This document shows, piece by piece, positions 14,922 through 24,764 of a stretch of DNA of 64,000 bases. The position numbers and the translations under genes are program-made. A model generated the notes under the pieces. That model saw nothing but the letters and a program-made list of their open reading frames with translations, had not been told where the DNA came from and ran no database searches. The stretch is from NCBI RefSeq assembly GCF_014642855.1, contig NZ_BMJB01000001.1, positions 3,147,951 through 3,211,950 on the forward strand, in the 5' to 3' direction. How positions within the stretch are numbered: position 1 is the stretch's first letter; the number at the start of each line of letters is the position of its first letter. Source of the stretch: Edaphobacter acidisoli (GTDB lineage: Bacteria > Acidobacteriota > Terriglobia > Terriglobales > Acidobacteriaceae).

Positions 14922-15143
14922 ATGGCCCTGCAAATACATGGCAAGGCAACACACAGGCTCTGGGTAACACATGGGCGGGAGCGATCCCGGCCTACGGCCT
15001 GCCGCACCGGCTCCCGCCGTGCTGATCGCTCCCGCCCATGTGTCTCCGATGGATTGCGTGTGGGCCGAAACAGGTACGTGTTGAGGTCCGAACTCAGTAC
15101 CTCATCCGGCCCGATGCAGGGCCTGAATCTGTACCTGAGTTAA
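14922..15143 (+). CDS. Doubtful small ORF behind a strong ribosome site
   Basis: The ATG at 14922 is preceded by AAAGGAGGAGA at ideal spacing, which is hard to ignore. The 73-residue product is Arg/Ser-rich, has no family, and a 20-bp perfect inverted repeat runs through its middle, so the reading after about residue 15 is probably not that of the original gene. It may be the start of a gene destroyed by the repeat's insertion. Confidence 0.25.
   Translation: MALQIHGKATHRLWVTHGRERSRPTACRTGSRRADRSRPCVSDGLRVGRNRYVLRSELSTSSGPMQGLNLYLS
14967..15043. repeat. 20-bp perfect inverted repeat with 37-nt GC-rich loop
   Basis: ACACATGGGCGGGAGCGATC at 14967-14986 and its exact reverse complement at 15024-15043. 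The 37-nt centre is itself partly palindromic (GGCCTACGGCC). It lies between the DNA-processing genes and virD4. Possible roles are an origin of transfer, a replication or termination site, or a miniature transposable element. Confidence 0.8.
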
Positions 15144-15197
15144 TCGAACATCTGTCCACTAAAAGGCCCATGAACAAGGCCGGAAAGGAACTGAACG

Positions 15198-15494
15198 ATG
15201 AGCAAACTGAAGATCGAGCATCGGGCAAGCAGGATCAGTCTTGTCCTGCTCAAGACCAATATCGAGGACACCATCGCCGAGGACATCGACCTGATGGCAG
15301 CATGGTCTGATAACGACCGCAGGTACATCGTCAACGAACTGCTCCGCTTTGCGCTGGCACAGGAAGATGGCTTCCAGAGATACAAGGCCAGTGCAGCAAA
15401 GACCACTGGCGGTACGAAAGTTGCATCCTCATCAGCCCGAACAGCACAGGACACGATCACCAGGCCAGATGCACCTGCACCCGTGCGCTCTTAA
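15198..15494 (+). CDS. Small hypothetical protein ahead of virD4
   Basis: 98 residues with GGAAAGGAA before the ATG. The first 65 residues form a predicted helical domain (ISLVLLKTNIEDTIAEDIDL, NDRRYIVNELLRFALAQEDG); the pattern of two amphipathic helices after a short strand-like start could be a ribbon-helix-helix DNA-binding fold, but the match is weak. The tail is Thr/Ser/Ala-rich. It lies 15 nt before virD4 on the same strand and may regulate transfer. Confidence 0.6.
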   Translation: MSKLKIEHRASRISLVLLKTNIEDTIAEDIDLMAAWSDNDRRYIVNELLRFALAQEDGFQRYKASAAKTTGGTKVASSSARTAQDTITRPDAPAPVRS

Positions 15495-15509
15495 TAGGGG
15501 ATTCTAACT

Positions 15510-17546
15510 ATGCGCCTTACAGCTTATCTTCAACGCATCCTGCGGCCACTGATTGAGTACCGGCTGTTGCTCTCTCTGGGGCTCAGTGCAGCCTGTGGCA
15601 TCGTGCTCCGAAGCCTCTACCCAGTCCATACATCCGATCCGATATTGCGTCTGATCGAACTCGAACAGCCCCGCATCTTTCATGCCCTGGTCTGGAGCTA
15701 CAACCTGTTCCTGTACAGCACGCCCTTCCTGCTCTTCTCCATCCTGTTCTCGCTCGCGTATGTCCATTTCTATGCACCACGACAGAAGGAGGTCTCAGGA
15801 CCATTGCCGCCCTATCCCGATCCTCTCACCCGCGAGCATCTGTCCCTGGTCCTTGGCGAACTGCACCATCCGACGAAACCGAAGCCTTCACCCACACCGC
15901 AATGGCTCTCCATCCCCGAGCGCGGCCTCTATACCGGTATCTGCATCGTCGGAGCAACCGGCAGTGGGAAGACCCGGGCCATCCTGCTGCCCGCTATGCG
16001 GCAGCTCTTCGCTTACAAGGCTACCGATCCCAGGCAACGTCTCTCCGGCGTCGTCCTCGAAGTCAAAGGCGATCTCTGCGGCCATGTCCAGAGGACCCTG
16101 AAGGAGTGTGGGCGAGAGCAGGATTATGTCGAAGTCTCGCTCACCGGCAGCCTTCGCTATAACCCTCTCAACAACGATGCCGATCCCTACGCCCAGGCAT
16201 TCAACATCGCCTCCGTCATCATTGCTATCTGGGGGAAAGGCAAGGAGCCATTCTGGATGCAGTCCTACACCGACCTCGTCCGCTACGTCATCATGCTCCA
16301 CCGCGTCCGCGACGAGTACGTCACGATGGTCGACATCTTCCGCACGGTGATCAGTGCCGCGACGCTGGAAGCCATACTGACTGCAACCGGGAGGCGCTTC
16401 ACCCCGGCTTCGTTCGCCGGTGTCGACAAAGCAGAGTATCAGCGATACGAGTCTCTGCTGGCTCCGTTTGGGTTCGCATGGAACGAGAGGCTCGGCCAGT
16501 ATCTGGCCCGCTCCAGCGAAGCGCTGGAATCTGTCATCGTCCAGCAGACATCCATCCCCGTATCTATATATAGAAGGACCCAGGGCAGCGAAGAGTCCGG
16601 CGCGGACTGGGAGAGTGTCCATTACTGGTACTGGGAACACTGGAAGTTCTTCCGCGACGAGACCAAAACGGCCATCATTCAAGGCGTTACCATCTTCCTC
16701 TCGCTCTTCGACACCAACCGCACTGTCCGGCGCATCTTCTGTCCACCGAAGGAACTCTACGAGGGAAAACCCGTGGCCTCCGATCCCGGCGCGAAGGTGC
16801 TGCCTCCGTTCGAGTATCTGATCGAGTCGGGTTCGATCGTGGGCCTGAACTTTCCCACGGCGCTCAATCCCGCGCTCGCCAAGGTCATTGGCACCCTGAT
16901 GAAAGTCGATTACCAGCGGGCCGTCATGCTGCGCATCCCCAAGATGGAGGTGCATCCCGAACGGCACTTCCGCCCTACCGTCTTCCTCTGCGATGAGTAC
17001 CAGAACTTCGCCACCGTCGGTGGGGACAACCCTACCGGTGATGAGCGGTTCCTGTCTCTATCCCGCCAGCCGAAGTGCATCCCGCTCGTCGCCACGCAAA
17101 GCATCTCATCGCTGAAGGAGGCGCTGCCCAACGAAGGCGTCAAGACCCTGTTGCAGGCCTTTCGCACAAAGGTCTTCCTCACCACTTCGGACCCCGACAC
17201 GGCACGCTATGCTTCGGAGTTGTGCGGCAAGACCGACCGGACGCACATCAGCTATACGGTCTCCGAATCAAGCTCAAACGCCAATGTGGGATGGCTCAGT
17301 GGCCGCACCTCGTCCAATAAAGGATCGGTCTCGGCATCAAAGCAATACCAGAAACGCCGGGAGCCGCTGTTCGACGAGAACGCCTTCTACGATCTCGGCA
17401 ACGCCCAGGCTATCGTGGTCGCCTTCAACGGCATCCGCCCTCTGCCGCCGACCTACTGCTATCTGAAGCCCGACTTCCTGCCTGTCAGCATGAGCTGGTT
17501 CGAGCAGGAGGAGATTGGCTTCGCCCCGGAAAGGATACCCCAATGA
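15510..17546 (+). CDS. Type IV secretion coupling protein, VirD4/TraG family
   Basis: A 678-residue ATPase that would bring the DNA-protein complex to the secretion channel. Two or three N-terminal hydrophobic segments (residues 20-38 and 64-88) are followed by a cytoplasmic motor. Walker A is GATGSGKT at 148-155, Walker B VFLCDEYQNF near 490, and VATQSISSLKEAL is the conserved glutamine-bearing sensor region. Length fits the family. Its stop overlaps the virB11 start (ATGA), so the two are translationally coupled. No relaxase is recognised beside it. Confidence 0.92.
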   Translation: MRLTAYLQRILRPLIEYRLLLSLGLSAACGIVLRSLYPVHTSDPILRLIELEQPRIFHALVWSYNLFLYSTPFLLFSILFSLAYVHFYAPRQKEVSGPLPPYPDPLTREHLSLVLGELHHPTKPKPSPTPQWLSIPERGLYTGICIVGATGSGKTRAILLPAMRQLFAYKATDPRQRLSGVVLEVKGDLCGHVQRTLKECGREQDYVEVSLTGSLRYNPLNNDADPYAQAFNIASVIIAIWGKGKEPFWMQSYTDLVRYVIMLHRVRDEYVTMVDIFRTVISAATLEAILTATGRRFTPASFAGVDKAEYQRYESLLAPFGFAWNERLGQYLARSSEALESVIVQQTSIPVSIYRRTQGSEESGADWESVHYWYWEHWKFFRDETKTAIIQGVTIFLSLFDTNRTVRRIFCPPKELYEGKPVASDPGAKVLPPFEYLIESGSIVGLNFPTALNPALAKVIGTLMKVDYQRAVMLRIPKMEVHPERHFRPTVFLCDEYQNFATVGGDNPTGDERFLSLSRQPKCIPLVATQSISSLKEALPNEGVKTLLQAFRTKVFLTTSDPDTARYASELCGKTDRTHISYTVSESSSNANVGWLSGRTSSNKGSVSASKQYQKRREPLFDENAFYDLGNAQAIVVAFNGIRPLPPTYCYLKPDFLPVSMSWFEQEEIGFAPERIPQ

Positions 17547-18469
17547 ATTACGAAATCATCCTCCCGTTTCTGAAACCCATCGGACATTTATTGATGGAGG
17601 CTTCCATCTCCGAGATCATGGTCAACCCGGACGGCACCGTCTGGATAGAAGAGGCAGGCCTCATTCAGCGCCAACCTGATATCTCCTTCGAGGAAGGTGC
17701 GCTCTCCACCAGTCTCGAAGCGATCGCCAACCGCTTCGGCAGGAAGCTGGACGCCGACTCGCCCATCCTCAACCTGCGTCTGCCCGATGGCAGCAGACTG
17801 GCCGCCATCATCCCGCCTATAGTCGGTCCCCAGCCTCTGATGACTATCCGCAAGTTCACCGCGCGGGACTTTACCATGAAGGATCTGGTCGCACGCGGAA
17901 TGCTCACCGGAGAGCAGGCGTCCGTTCTGTCAGAGGCTGTCCGACAGGGCGACAACATCCTGATCTCGGGAGGGACCTCTACAGGCAAGACGACCTTCCT
18001 CAATGTGCTCGCAGATGCAATTCCAGAGGAAGAACGTATCCTGGTGATCGAGGACACGGCAGAGTTGCATCTGCGGAAGCCCCATGTCGTCGCGGAAGAG
18101 GCCCAGACCGATACTCACCGCAAGCCTGTCACCTTCGACGATCTCCTGAAAGCGGCCCTGCGGCACCGTCCAGACCGCATCATCCTCGGTGAGATTCGTG
18201 GCACTGAAGCCCGCATGCTGCTCGATGCCATGAACACAGGACATCGCGGCGTCCTGGCCACCATCCACGCCAGCAGCGCCCAGGGCGCATTGCTCCGTTT
18301 GCGCACTCTGCTCCTGCGTGGTGCCGTTTCGCTCAGGCCCGGAGAGGCAGACGCCGAGATCACCTCTTCCTTCCATCGCGTCGTCCACATCGAGCGGTGC
18401 CGAGGAATCCGAAGAGTCGGCACAGTCCTGGAGTTGCCCAAACCATTTGAGAGTTTAAAGGGCGGCTGA
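17543..18469 (+). CDS. VirB11-like secretion ATPase
   Basis: A 308-residue hexameric traffic ATPase. Walker A is GGTSTGKT at 143-150, the Asp box is ILVIEDTAEL, Walker B is IILGEIRG, and the His box is GHRGVLATIHAS. The N-terminal half has the short VirB11/TrbB domain (PLMTIRKFT). Known role: powers pilus assembly and substrate transfer at the cytoplasmic side of the T4SS. It follows virD4 with a 4-nt overlap. Together with virB8 and the virB6 fragment it shows that the island once had a transfer system. Confidence 0.92.
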   Translation: MNYEIILPFLKPIGHLLMEASISEIMVNPDGTVWIEEAGLIQRQPDISFEEGALSTSLEAIANRFGRKLDADSPILNLRLPDGSRLAAIIPPIVGPQPLMTIRKFTARDFTMKDLVARGMLTGEQASVLSEAVRQGDNILISGGTSTGKTTFLNVLADAIPEEERILVIEDTAELHLRKPHVVAEEAQTDTHRKPVTFDDLLKAALRHRPDRIILGEIRGTEARMLLDAMNTGHRGVLATIHASSAQGALLRLRTLLLRGAVSLRPGEADAEITSSFHRVVHIERCRGIRRVGTVLELPKPFESLKGG

Positions 18470-18632
18470 AAACGGTCCTCAGCCAAGTCCTTCATGCGAA
18501 ACCGTTGTCCTCTATCTGCATCCTGGGCAACACTTCCGCCTGCCCCCGCACTCCTTCTCCAACAGCAACGGGAACTGCCTCGACACTCACAAGGCAGTTT
18601 CCAGGCCCATTTCTCTGGTTGAGGTGTTTCCC

Positions 18633-19571
18633 ATGCATGACAATCCGGCAATTCATCTCTCTTTTCGCACCCAGCAATTCATTTTCTCTGCCGCCCAGGA
18701 AGGTAACTTTCGTCGAGCTGCTCGGAAGCTCGGTGTCAGCCCGTCTCTTCTCACCCGTAGTATAGACAAGCTGGAGTCCGACCTCGGAGGCAGGATCTTC
18801 GAGCGCAGCCACAGCGGGTTGTCCGTTACCGACGCCGGGCAGGTCTTTCTTCAGGAGACACAGTTGGCCTCGAACCACATCACCCACGCATGGGATCTCG
18901 CGCGATATCGTTTCCAGATTGCAACGCGCCCTCTACGGATCGGCTACTCTCCATATGTCCATAGCAGGCTCATCCCTGTACTCGAACAGTTGCGATCGTC
19001 AGACATGGAAACAGGCGTCGGTAGGAATCCATCGAAGGCACTTCTGGAGGCAGGCTCTACGCTGCAACTAATCGACTCGGTTCTGCGTGGGAAACTGGAT
19101 GCCGCAATCGGAGTCTACCCTATAGAAGACGAGGACCTGTGGGTCAAACTCATCTCCCGCGAACCCTACTGCGTCTGCTTCTCCAAAAACCATCGTCTTG
19201 CAAAGCAGCCATCCATCTCAATCAAAGACCTGGATGGCGAGATGGTCTTCTGCTTGCCGGAATCTTCCCACCCTGGACTTTATGCCCGAGTGACGAGGTA
19301 TATCGAAAGCACAGGGATCACCCCAGTATTACGCGAAGTCATCTCATTTACACACGCAATGGAAATCGTCTCACACAACTACGGTGTGGCCCTCCTGCCG
19401 TCTTCGGCGTCCCGTAGCTCCCACATGGGTGTGATATTCAAACCAGTGACCGATAAACTGCTCTGGATCGAGACCGCGCTGTTTGCGCGACACGACCAAC
19501 GGTATGGCCCGTTGCAGGAGTTTCTGTATAACCTCTCACAGCAGCTACTGACGCAGTCACTGAGGCTATGA
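18633..19571 (+). CDS. LysR-family transcriptional regulator
   Basis: 312 residues. The N-terminal winged helix (FIFSAAQEGNFRRAARKLGV then SPSLLTRSIDKLESDLGGRI) and a LysR substrate-binding domain (RPLRIGYSPYVHSRLIPVLE; LDAAIGVYPIED; EMVFCLPESSHPGLY) are intact. ATG 18633 is chosen because GAGG lies 8 nt upstream; an in-frame GTG at 18624 overlaps that site. It lies 163 nt behind virB11 on the same strand and may control transfer genes. The effector is unknown. Confidence 0.88.
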   Translation: MHDNPAIHLSFRTQQFIFSAAQEGNFRRAARKLGVSPSLLTRSIDKLESDLGGRIFERSHSGLSVTDAGQVFLQETQLASNHITHAWDLARYRFQIATRPLRIGYSPYVHSRLIPVLEQLRSSDMETGVGRNPSKALLEAGSTLQLIDSVLRGKLDAAIGVYPIEDEDLWVKLISREPYCVCFSKNHRLAKQPSISIKDLDGEMVFCLPESSHPGLYARVTRYIESTGITPVLREVISFTHAMEIVSHNYGVALLPSSASRSSHMGVIFKPVTDKLLWIETALFARHDQRYGPLQEFLYNLSQQLLTQSLRL

Positions 19572-20359
19572 AGTAATGACGGGGAGCGGGGACGGGTATC
19601 ACTCTTGCTGGACGATACCTGTCGCCGATCCACTGGAGAATGGCCTGCGCTACATTAGCAATCTCACTGGTACAAAACATCGGTCAGGCCACGACGCTTT
19701 TGCTACCGATCCCGAAACGCTGTTGCGGGGCGTTTATCAGTTCCCCGAAAAATCACCAATGGAATCATCGAATATCGATCTTAGAAGAGCCCGGAAACTG
19801 TGATTAGCCTCAACCCATACTCATCATGCATCAAGCAGTTTGTTCCAATCGGCACAGTTCACGACGTCAGATATACAAACATGGCCTAAAACTCAGGCCG
19901 ATCAGTGGTTGTTGCAGGCTCGCCGCGCTCTGTGAAATACGGGGTTAGTTAATTGTCAGCACGTTCGACTCGTTCCATTGACAACAGAGTGACCCTTGCG
20001 TAGCAAGGACTTTTGTCTGGGACGCGAACATAGATAACAACCCACCTGACGAAATAGAATTGCGCCTTACTTCCTTTCCATGTCACGTCTTCCTGCATAG
20101 TGTACAGCCAGGCTGTACTTTGCCAAACAAATGCAATTTTAAATGCTTGACAGACATTCGATTGCATGAGACGTTTAGCAGGCAGCCATGTTTCTTGTCG
20201 TTATCGCGTGCAAAGTTGAGAATGAATCGTACTTTCTGACTGAATACTGCTGCACCTCTTCTCGGGTTACTCAATAGGACAAGCTAGATGTTAGTGTACC
20301 CAGCCAATCGCTGGATGCATTTGGTTTACCTCGCTTCAAAACTGAGACGGGTGTATTCA
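19572..20359. other. 788-bp stretch without a supported gene
   Basis: No frame here has a family match, ribosome site and reasonable composition together. Base composition is lower in GC than the conjugation genes. TTGACA-like boxes occur near 19977 and 20147. It separates the conjugation part from the secreted-protein part of the island. Confidence 0.5.
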
Positions 20360-21811
20360 ATGATCTTTGAGCAATCATCTAATTCTTCCCTCCGCCTTCC
20401 AAGACTCTTTTCTACCCTCTTGATGTTAGCAGTGCTTCTTTGCAGCCTACCGGGTGCTATAGCGCAGAGTGGAAGAGTTCACCTATCCTCCCATTCTCCC
20501 CAGAAAGGTATCACCCCACTAACGGTACCTGCGCCAGTGGGAATGCGAATCTATTGGTTTTCCATTAGCACTAATGGATTCGGATCGCTGCCGATTTCGA
20601 TGATCTCTCCGTCATCCGTCGGTGCTCAGACAGATTCTTCCGGAAATTCGTATATTCTTACTGACTCTCAAGGAGATTTCGGGCCAATCACTGCTTATCA
20701 GTCGTGCCCTAGTCCTGGTGCATCAATGTACCTCCTAGCCACACAAGGTGATCCTGCCGGAACAGATGAGAACAACCCCAACGCAGCCATGATTGCAATG
20801 ATTCCAACCCCATGTGGGCAGGAGTGGGGCTCTATGGATATTACTGAGACCACAACAATTGCATCTGCCTTCGCTCTGAGCAGCTTTGCTACCGTTTCAA
20901 CTGATTCCTTCGCTTCCGATAGCAACAGTGCAGCATCATTGCAGAACGCAGTCACCTATTCGGAGTCTCTTGTCAGCAGCTCCAATGGCGCGATTCCAAG
21001 CGGGAGTCCATCGGCAACGACGCTGAATACCCTTGCGGACATGATCGAACAGTGCATTAATTCAGCGTCTGCATGTCCGGCTTTATTTACTGCCGCAACA
21101 CCACCTGGAGGAACTGCTCCAACTGATACCTTTCAAGCGGCACTAGACATAGCCCTTAATCCAACTTTAAATTTGACCTCTCTATTCGATGCGCTCCCAT
21201 CGAGTCCAGATTTTAGCCCAATACTCAGCTCGGCCCCTACATCATGGGACCTCCCTGGCTCAACTGTGCAGATTAAAGGAGTCAGTCCGGAACCTGCTCC
21301 GGCTGGGACGCTTGTCACAATTGATGGTTCAGGCTTTGGTGCCAGTCAGGGCAGTGGCACGGTCATAATTGGGGGCGTTCAAGCAAATGTTATAACAGTC
21401 TGGAGCGACACAGAAATCGTTGCGGTTGTACCTAGCGATAGCGCGTCAAATGGCAATGTGCAAGTATTCCAGAATGGTTCTGCTAGTAATACAATCCCGT
21501 TTGCTATAGGCCCCATTTTGGTACCTAGCATTTCCGGGCTGTCGCTTACGGAGGGGCCGCCACAAATGGGATTTACGATTACTGGGGCAAATTTCGGAAG
21601 CATTCAAGGTGCCAGTAAGGTGACATTAGATGGTGCACCTCTCATAGTCTTGCAATGGAACTCCTGTGCTACAACCCCAGGTAGTTGCATTACAGTGCAG
21701 GTACCACAGACGGGAGCATCAAGTGGTGACGTTGTTGTGACAGTAGGAGGGGCTCCAAGCTTTCCTGCGAGCTTTACGGTCACATCACCATTCGCATGTC
21801 CTACCGAGTAG
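20360..21811 (+). CDS. Secreted protein with two IPT/TIG Ig-like domains
   Basis: 483 residues from ATG 20360, chosen because it gives a proper signal peptide (basic start, LFSTLLMLAVLLCSLPGAIA, cleavage before QSG); the frame is open 24 codons further to 20288. The N-terminal half (residues 40-290) is Ser/Thr/Pro-rich without a known domain and contains paired cysteines. The C-terminal half has two IPT/TIG repeats (GTLVTIDGSGFGASQGSGTV; MGFTITGANFGSIQGASKVT). Such domains act as spacers or binding modules on the surface. It is followed by another IPT/TIG protein on the same strand 46 nt later. Function unknown. Confidence 0.75.
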   Translation: MIFEQSSNSSLRLPRLFSTLLMLAVLLCSLPGAIAQSGRVHLSSHSPQKGITPLTVPAPVGMRIYWFSISTNGFGSLPISMISPSSVGAQTDSSGNSYILTDSQGDFGPITAYQSCPSPGASMYLLATQGDPAGTDENNPNAAMIAMIPTPCGQEWGSMDITETTTIASAFALSSFATVSTDSFASDSNSAASLQNAVTYSESLVSSSNGAIPSGSPSATTLNTLADMIEQCINSASACPALFTAATPPGGTAPTDTFQAALDIALNPTLNLTSLFDALPSSPDFSPILSSAPTSWDLPGSTVQIKGVSPEPAPAGTLVTIDGSGFGASQGSGTVIIGGVQANVITVWSDTEIVAVVPSDSASNGNVQVFQNGSASNTIPFAIGPILVPSISGLSLTEGPPQMGFTITGANFGSIQGASKVTLDGAPLIVLQWNSCATTPGSCITVQVPQTGASSGDVVVTVGGAPSFPASFTVTSPFACPTE

Positions 21812-21857
21812 GGTGACACTCTAACTAATTCCAGAATTGGAGCAGGAAAGGACAGCC

Positions 21858-24737
21858 ATGCAGAGACGTTTGTTGGCAATCATCCATGTGGCAATACTGT
21901 TAATATTTGCTGGCTTCCTATCTCGTACTGGGATGGGGCAAACACCTAGCTCAAGCCCAGAGAGTTCACAAACTCAACGCATCCCTATGTCTCACTTGTA
22001 CTGGCACTTTCTCATGTACCAACATCATCTTGATCAGAAGGCTGCCCAAATGGAAAAAGGCGGTTCTTCTGGAACAGCGGTCCGGACGTTTATTCAATCA
22101 AAGATGAGCATATCCGATGCTGAGTACGCGCCAATTCACGAAGCGGCGGATCGCCTTTCAAGCGCGATGGCAGATCTCAACACTAAAGCGATCCATCTGA
22201 GACAATTATATTTGCAAACAAAACCAGTCAAGGGTGCTCCGCTTACTCCCGAACAGCAAACACTATATGATCAGCTAAAACAAATAGATACTGATCGAGA
22301 GCAGATGCTGACTCAGCAGATGGAAGAATTAGATAACGAGCTCTCTAGTAATGCACGGTCGACTTTCCGCAAGTTTCTCGTTTCCCGCATAGCACCTAAC
22401 ACGAAGGCTATACCTTCATCAAATTCTGCACAAACACCTGCATCAGGAAGTACAGCAGATGTAAACTCAATTACCCCTGATAGCGTAACTCGCCCCATCC
22501 CGGCCATACCGAACACTCCAGACGGATCTTATGAGACATCGAATAATATCCCAGGAGCCGAAGCGTTTGCTTTTATAGGTGCAGGGGAGGAACAATATCC
22601 TTCCTCAGGGAGCTCAGGGCTTCCAGAGAGAGGCCCACGGACAGCAACCGGGGAGGTGGAAGCATATATCGAAATGGATAATCTCGATACGGCCGATGTT
22701 GATTATGTTGCGGGGGCTGGATATCTCTTCGTAAATGGAAGCACAGTTGCTTCATTGCCTGCAGTCTATGGTCTCGAATCGGCGGTTTCTACAGTGTCCG
22801 TCAGCCCCACCAATAATACGTTCACGTTTGAGCCTCAAGTCGATGCCTGTTATCTTGTGGATATAACTGAAGTTCCTCCTCCAACTCCTTTGCCTCCCGG
22901 TTGCGATACTGATGATTGCGGCGATCCTGAGCCCGAATATGTTCAAGCGCAGAGCACGCCTGAACCTAGCCCTCTCTTCAGCGAGGGTCCCCCCTCAACC
23001 TATCCAACAGCGACGATCTGTCAACCTTACAATGGGTCGGATATATCTGTGACAGTTGGCATTCCTCAAATCACATCGGTCACACCTCCATCAGCAAATA
23101 TTGGCACGAGTGGCAGCTTTACGGTCCAAGGGGTTAATCTCGAAGATGAGGAAGGTACGTCAATATCTGACCTTCCGGGGATACCAACTTCCGTTTCGTC
23201 CCCAGGAGCAAGCAATGAAACGGTGAGTTACTCTATCCCGAGCACTCAGACAATGGGTAATTACCAATTTACGATTTCCAATATGTGGGGCACGAGTAAT
23301 GCTGTCAACTTTACCGTTGGCGCTCCAGGTGCGGTAATCGCTTCACTAAGCTCCTATACATGGACGGCAGGCACCAGCTTTACTCTGATCATCACCGGTA
23401 CGGGATTTGGGAATCAACCGACTGTAAGTATTTCAGGTGCTGGTGTAACTAGCAGTGCTGCAACAAATACGAGTCCAGATGGAACACAGACGCAAGTCAC
23501 AGTGACTGTTGCTCAAGACGCACCAAACGAATCCGCAACAGTTCAAGTCCAACCGGGATATGCGGGAAACAGTTATGTCTGCGGCAATTGCAACGGAGGG
23601 TCGCCAGTAGGCACGAGCGCTGCTTCAGTAAACGCCGTCACCCCGACACCTCAGATCATGTTCAACGGCAGTAATATATCGGGAACAACACAAACGGTCG
23701 TTGCCGGTCAGCAGATCGTGTTGTCTGTGCCCACGCCAAATGGGTACAGCATCCAGAGCCAGTCATGGTCTTTCTCAAACCAATCGGCGATTACGGGCGG
23801 CTTTGTGGATGGCGCAGGAACACCCGGTACTCAACCATCGGCATCTGCAGGAGGAACGGAAGCATCCGATCCGTCATTGAACCAGAATTCGTTGACTTTC
23901 TACTGGGTTAATCCAGGAGACAACGGCGAGACTGTTACCTACAATTACACGCTGAACAATGGACAGTCAGCGAGCGCGACAGCAACTTTCAATATTGGCG
24001 GACCTACCGGTAGCCTTTTTCCAAACGCATTTGCACAGAGCAATAACACAGGCTCTGTGCTATCTAATGCTCAGAGTAGTGTAGCTGCGCTGTCAATGAC
24101 TAACGCTCCAATTCACCCAACCAACGGATCGGTAGGCGTCTTCCTAACCGATAACGCTCAGCCTGTCTCTAATCAATCACAATGCCCGACAAGCCCAGGC
24201 GCGCCACCTGCTGCGGGCTGCGGTCAGTTCATCTGGGTCCAGATTCTCAATTCCGTTACTCAGTTGCAGATTGTTCCGCAGAATAGTACATTTACGCCAT
24301 TTACGGCATCCAATCAGCTCGACGGGACATATCCGTACTTTAACGGCCCAGGTTACGCGAATGCCACTTGGGATTCTCCAGGCAGGGGTATAGAGTCCAC
24401 CTGGGGAGAGGCAGCAGAACCATTCAATGCAACAATGTACGTTCTCTGGGACCCTGCTCTACCGGCTGGTTGCACCCCTGCTTGGACCGATACATCTAGC
24501 GTTCCTTATATAGACCATGCAAGTACATGTACTTCTACTCCCATTCCACTCGGCTCCGTACACTGGAACTGGTCTGCCTGCACTATCAATGCTGGAACAG
24601 GAGCCGCGCCAAACTGGTTTCTGCAATGTGGGACAGGAAGCGGGAATACCGCTGGTGCCGCGAGTGGATATCCTCAATGGACGACTGGTACTGGTTCGGG
24701 AGGTTGCAGTGTTTCCGCGAACACCAACTGTCAATAG
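21858..24737 (+). CDS. Large secreted IPT/TIG protein, intact copy of a duplicated module
   Basis: 959 residues; ATG 21858 follows AAAGGA and yields a signal peptide (RLLAIIHVAILLIFAGFL). Residues 40-190 are helical and polar (MADLNTKAIHLRQLYLQ; QMEELDNELSSNARSTFRKF). Then come IPT/TIG-like domains (SANIGTSGSFTVQGVNLEDE; TAGTSFTLIITGTGFGNQP) and a C-terminal domain of about 300 residues that begins around VNPGDNGETVTYNYTLNNGQ and is rich in Trp and Cys. The last domain has a second, truncated copy at 25.6-26.4 kb. No catalytic motif is seen. It and the next small secreted protein form a two-gene unit. Confidence 0.8.
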   Translation: MQRRLLAIIHVAILLIFAGFLSRTGMGQTPSSSPESSQTQRIPMSHLYWHFLMYQHHLDQKAAQMEKGGSSGTAVRTFIQSKMSISDAEYAPIHEAADRLSSAMADLNTKAIHLRQLYLQTKPVKGAPLTPEQQTLYDQLKQIDTDREQMLTQQMEELDNELSSNARSTFRKFLVSRIAPNTKAIPSSNSAQTPASGSTADVNSITPDSVTRPIPAIPNTPDGSYETSNNIPGAEAFAFIGAGEEQYPSSGSSGLPERGPRTATGEVEAYIEMDNLDTADVDYVAGAGYLFVNGSTVASLPAVYGLESAVSTVSVSPTNNTFTFEPQVDACYLVDITEVPPPTPLPPGCDTDDCGDPEPEYVQAQSTPEPSPLFSEGPPSTYPTATICQPYNGSDISVTVGIPQITSVTPPSANIGTSGSFTVQGVNLEDEEGTSISDLPGIPTSVSSPGASNETVSYSIPSTQTMGNYQFTISNMWGTSNAVNFTVGAPGAVIASLSSYTWTAGTSFTLIITGTGFGNQPTVSISGAGVTSSAATNTSPDGTQTQVTVTVAQDAPNESATVQVQPGYAGNSYVCGNCNGGSPVGTSAASVNAVTPTPQIMFNGSNISGTTQTVVAGQQIVLSVPTPNGYSIQSQSWSFSNQSAITGGFVDGAGTPGTQPSASAGGTEASDPSLNQNSLTFYWVNPGDNGETVTYNYTLNNGQSASATATFNIGGPTGSLFPNAFAQSNNTGSVLSNAQSSVAALSMTNAPIHPTNGSVGVFLTDNAQPVSNQSQCPTSPGAPPAAGCGQFIWVQILNSVTQLQIVPQNSTFTPFTASNQLDGTYPYFNGPGYANATWDSPGRGIESTWGEAAEPFNATMYVLWDPALPAGCTPAWTDTSSVPYIDHASTCTSTPIPLGSVHWNWSACTINAGTGAAPNWFLQCGTGSGNTAGAASGYPQWTTGTGSGGCSVSANTNCQ

Positions 24738-24764
24738 CATGGCTTGAGAAAGGAGTAAGTTGAT

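Noticed and set aside
15888..16967. 359-codon minus-strand frame opposite virD4
   Set aside because: Shadow of a strongly conserved ATPase gene; composition is typical for antisense reading.
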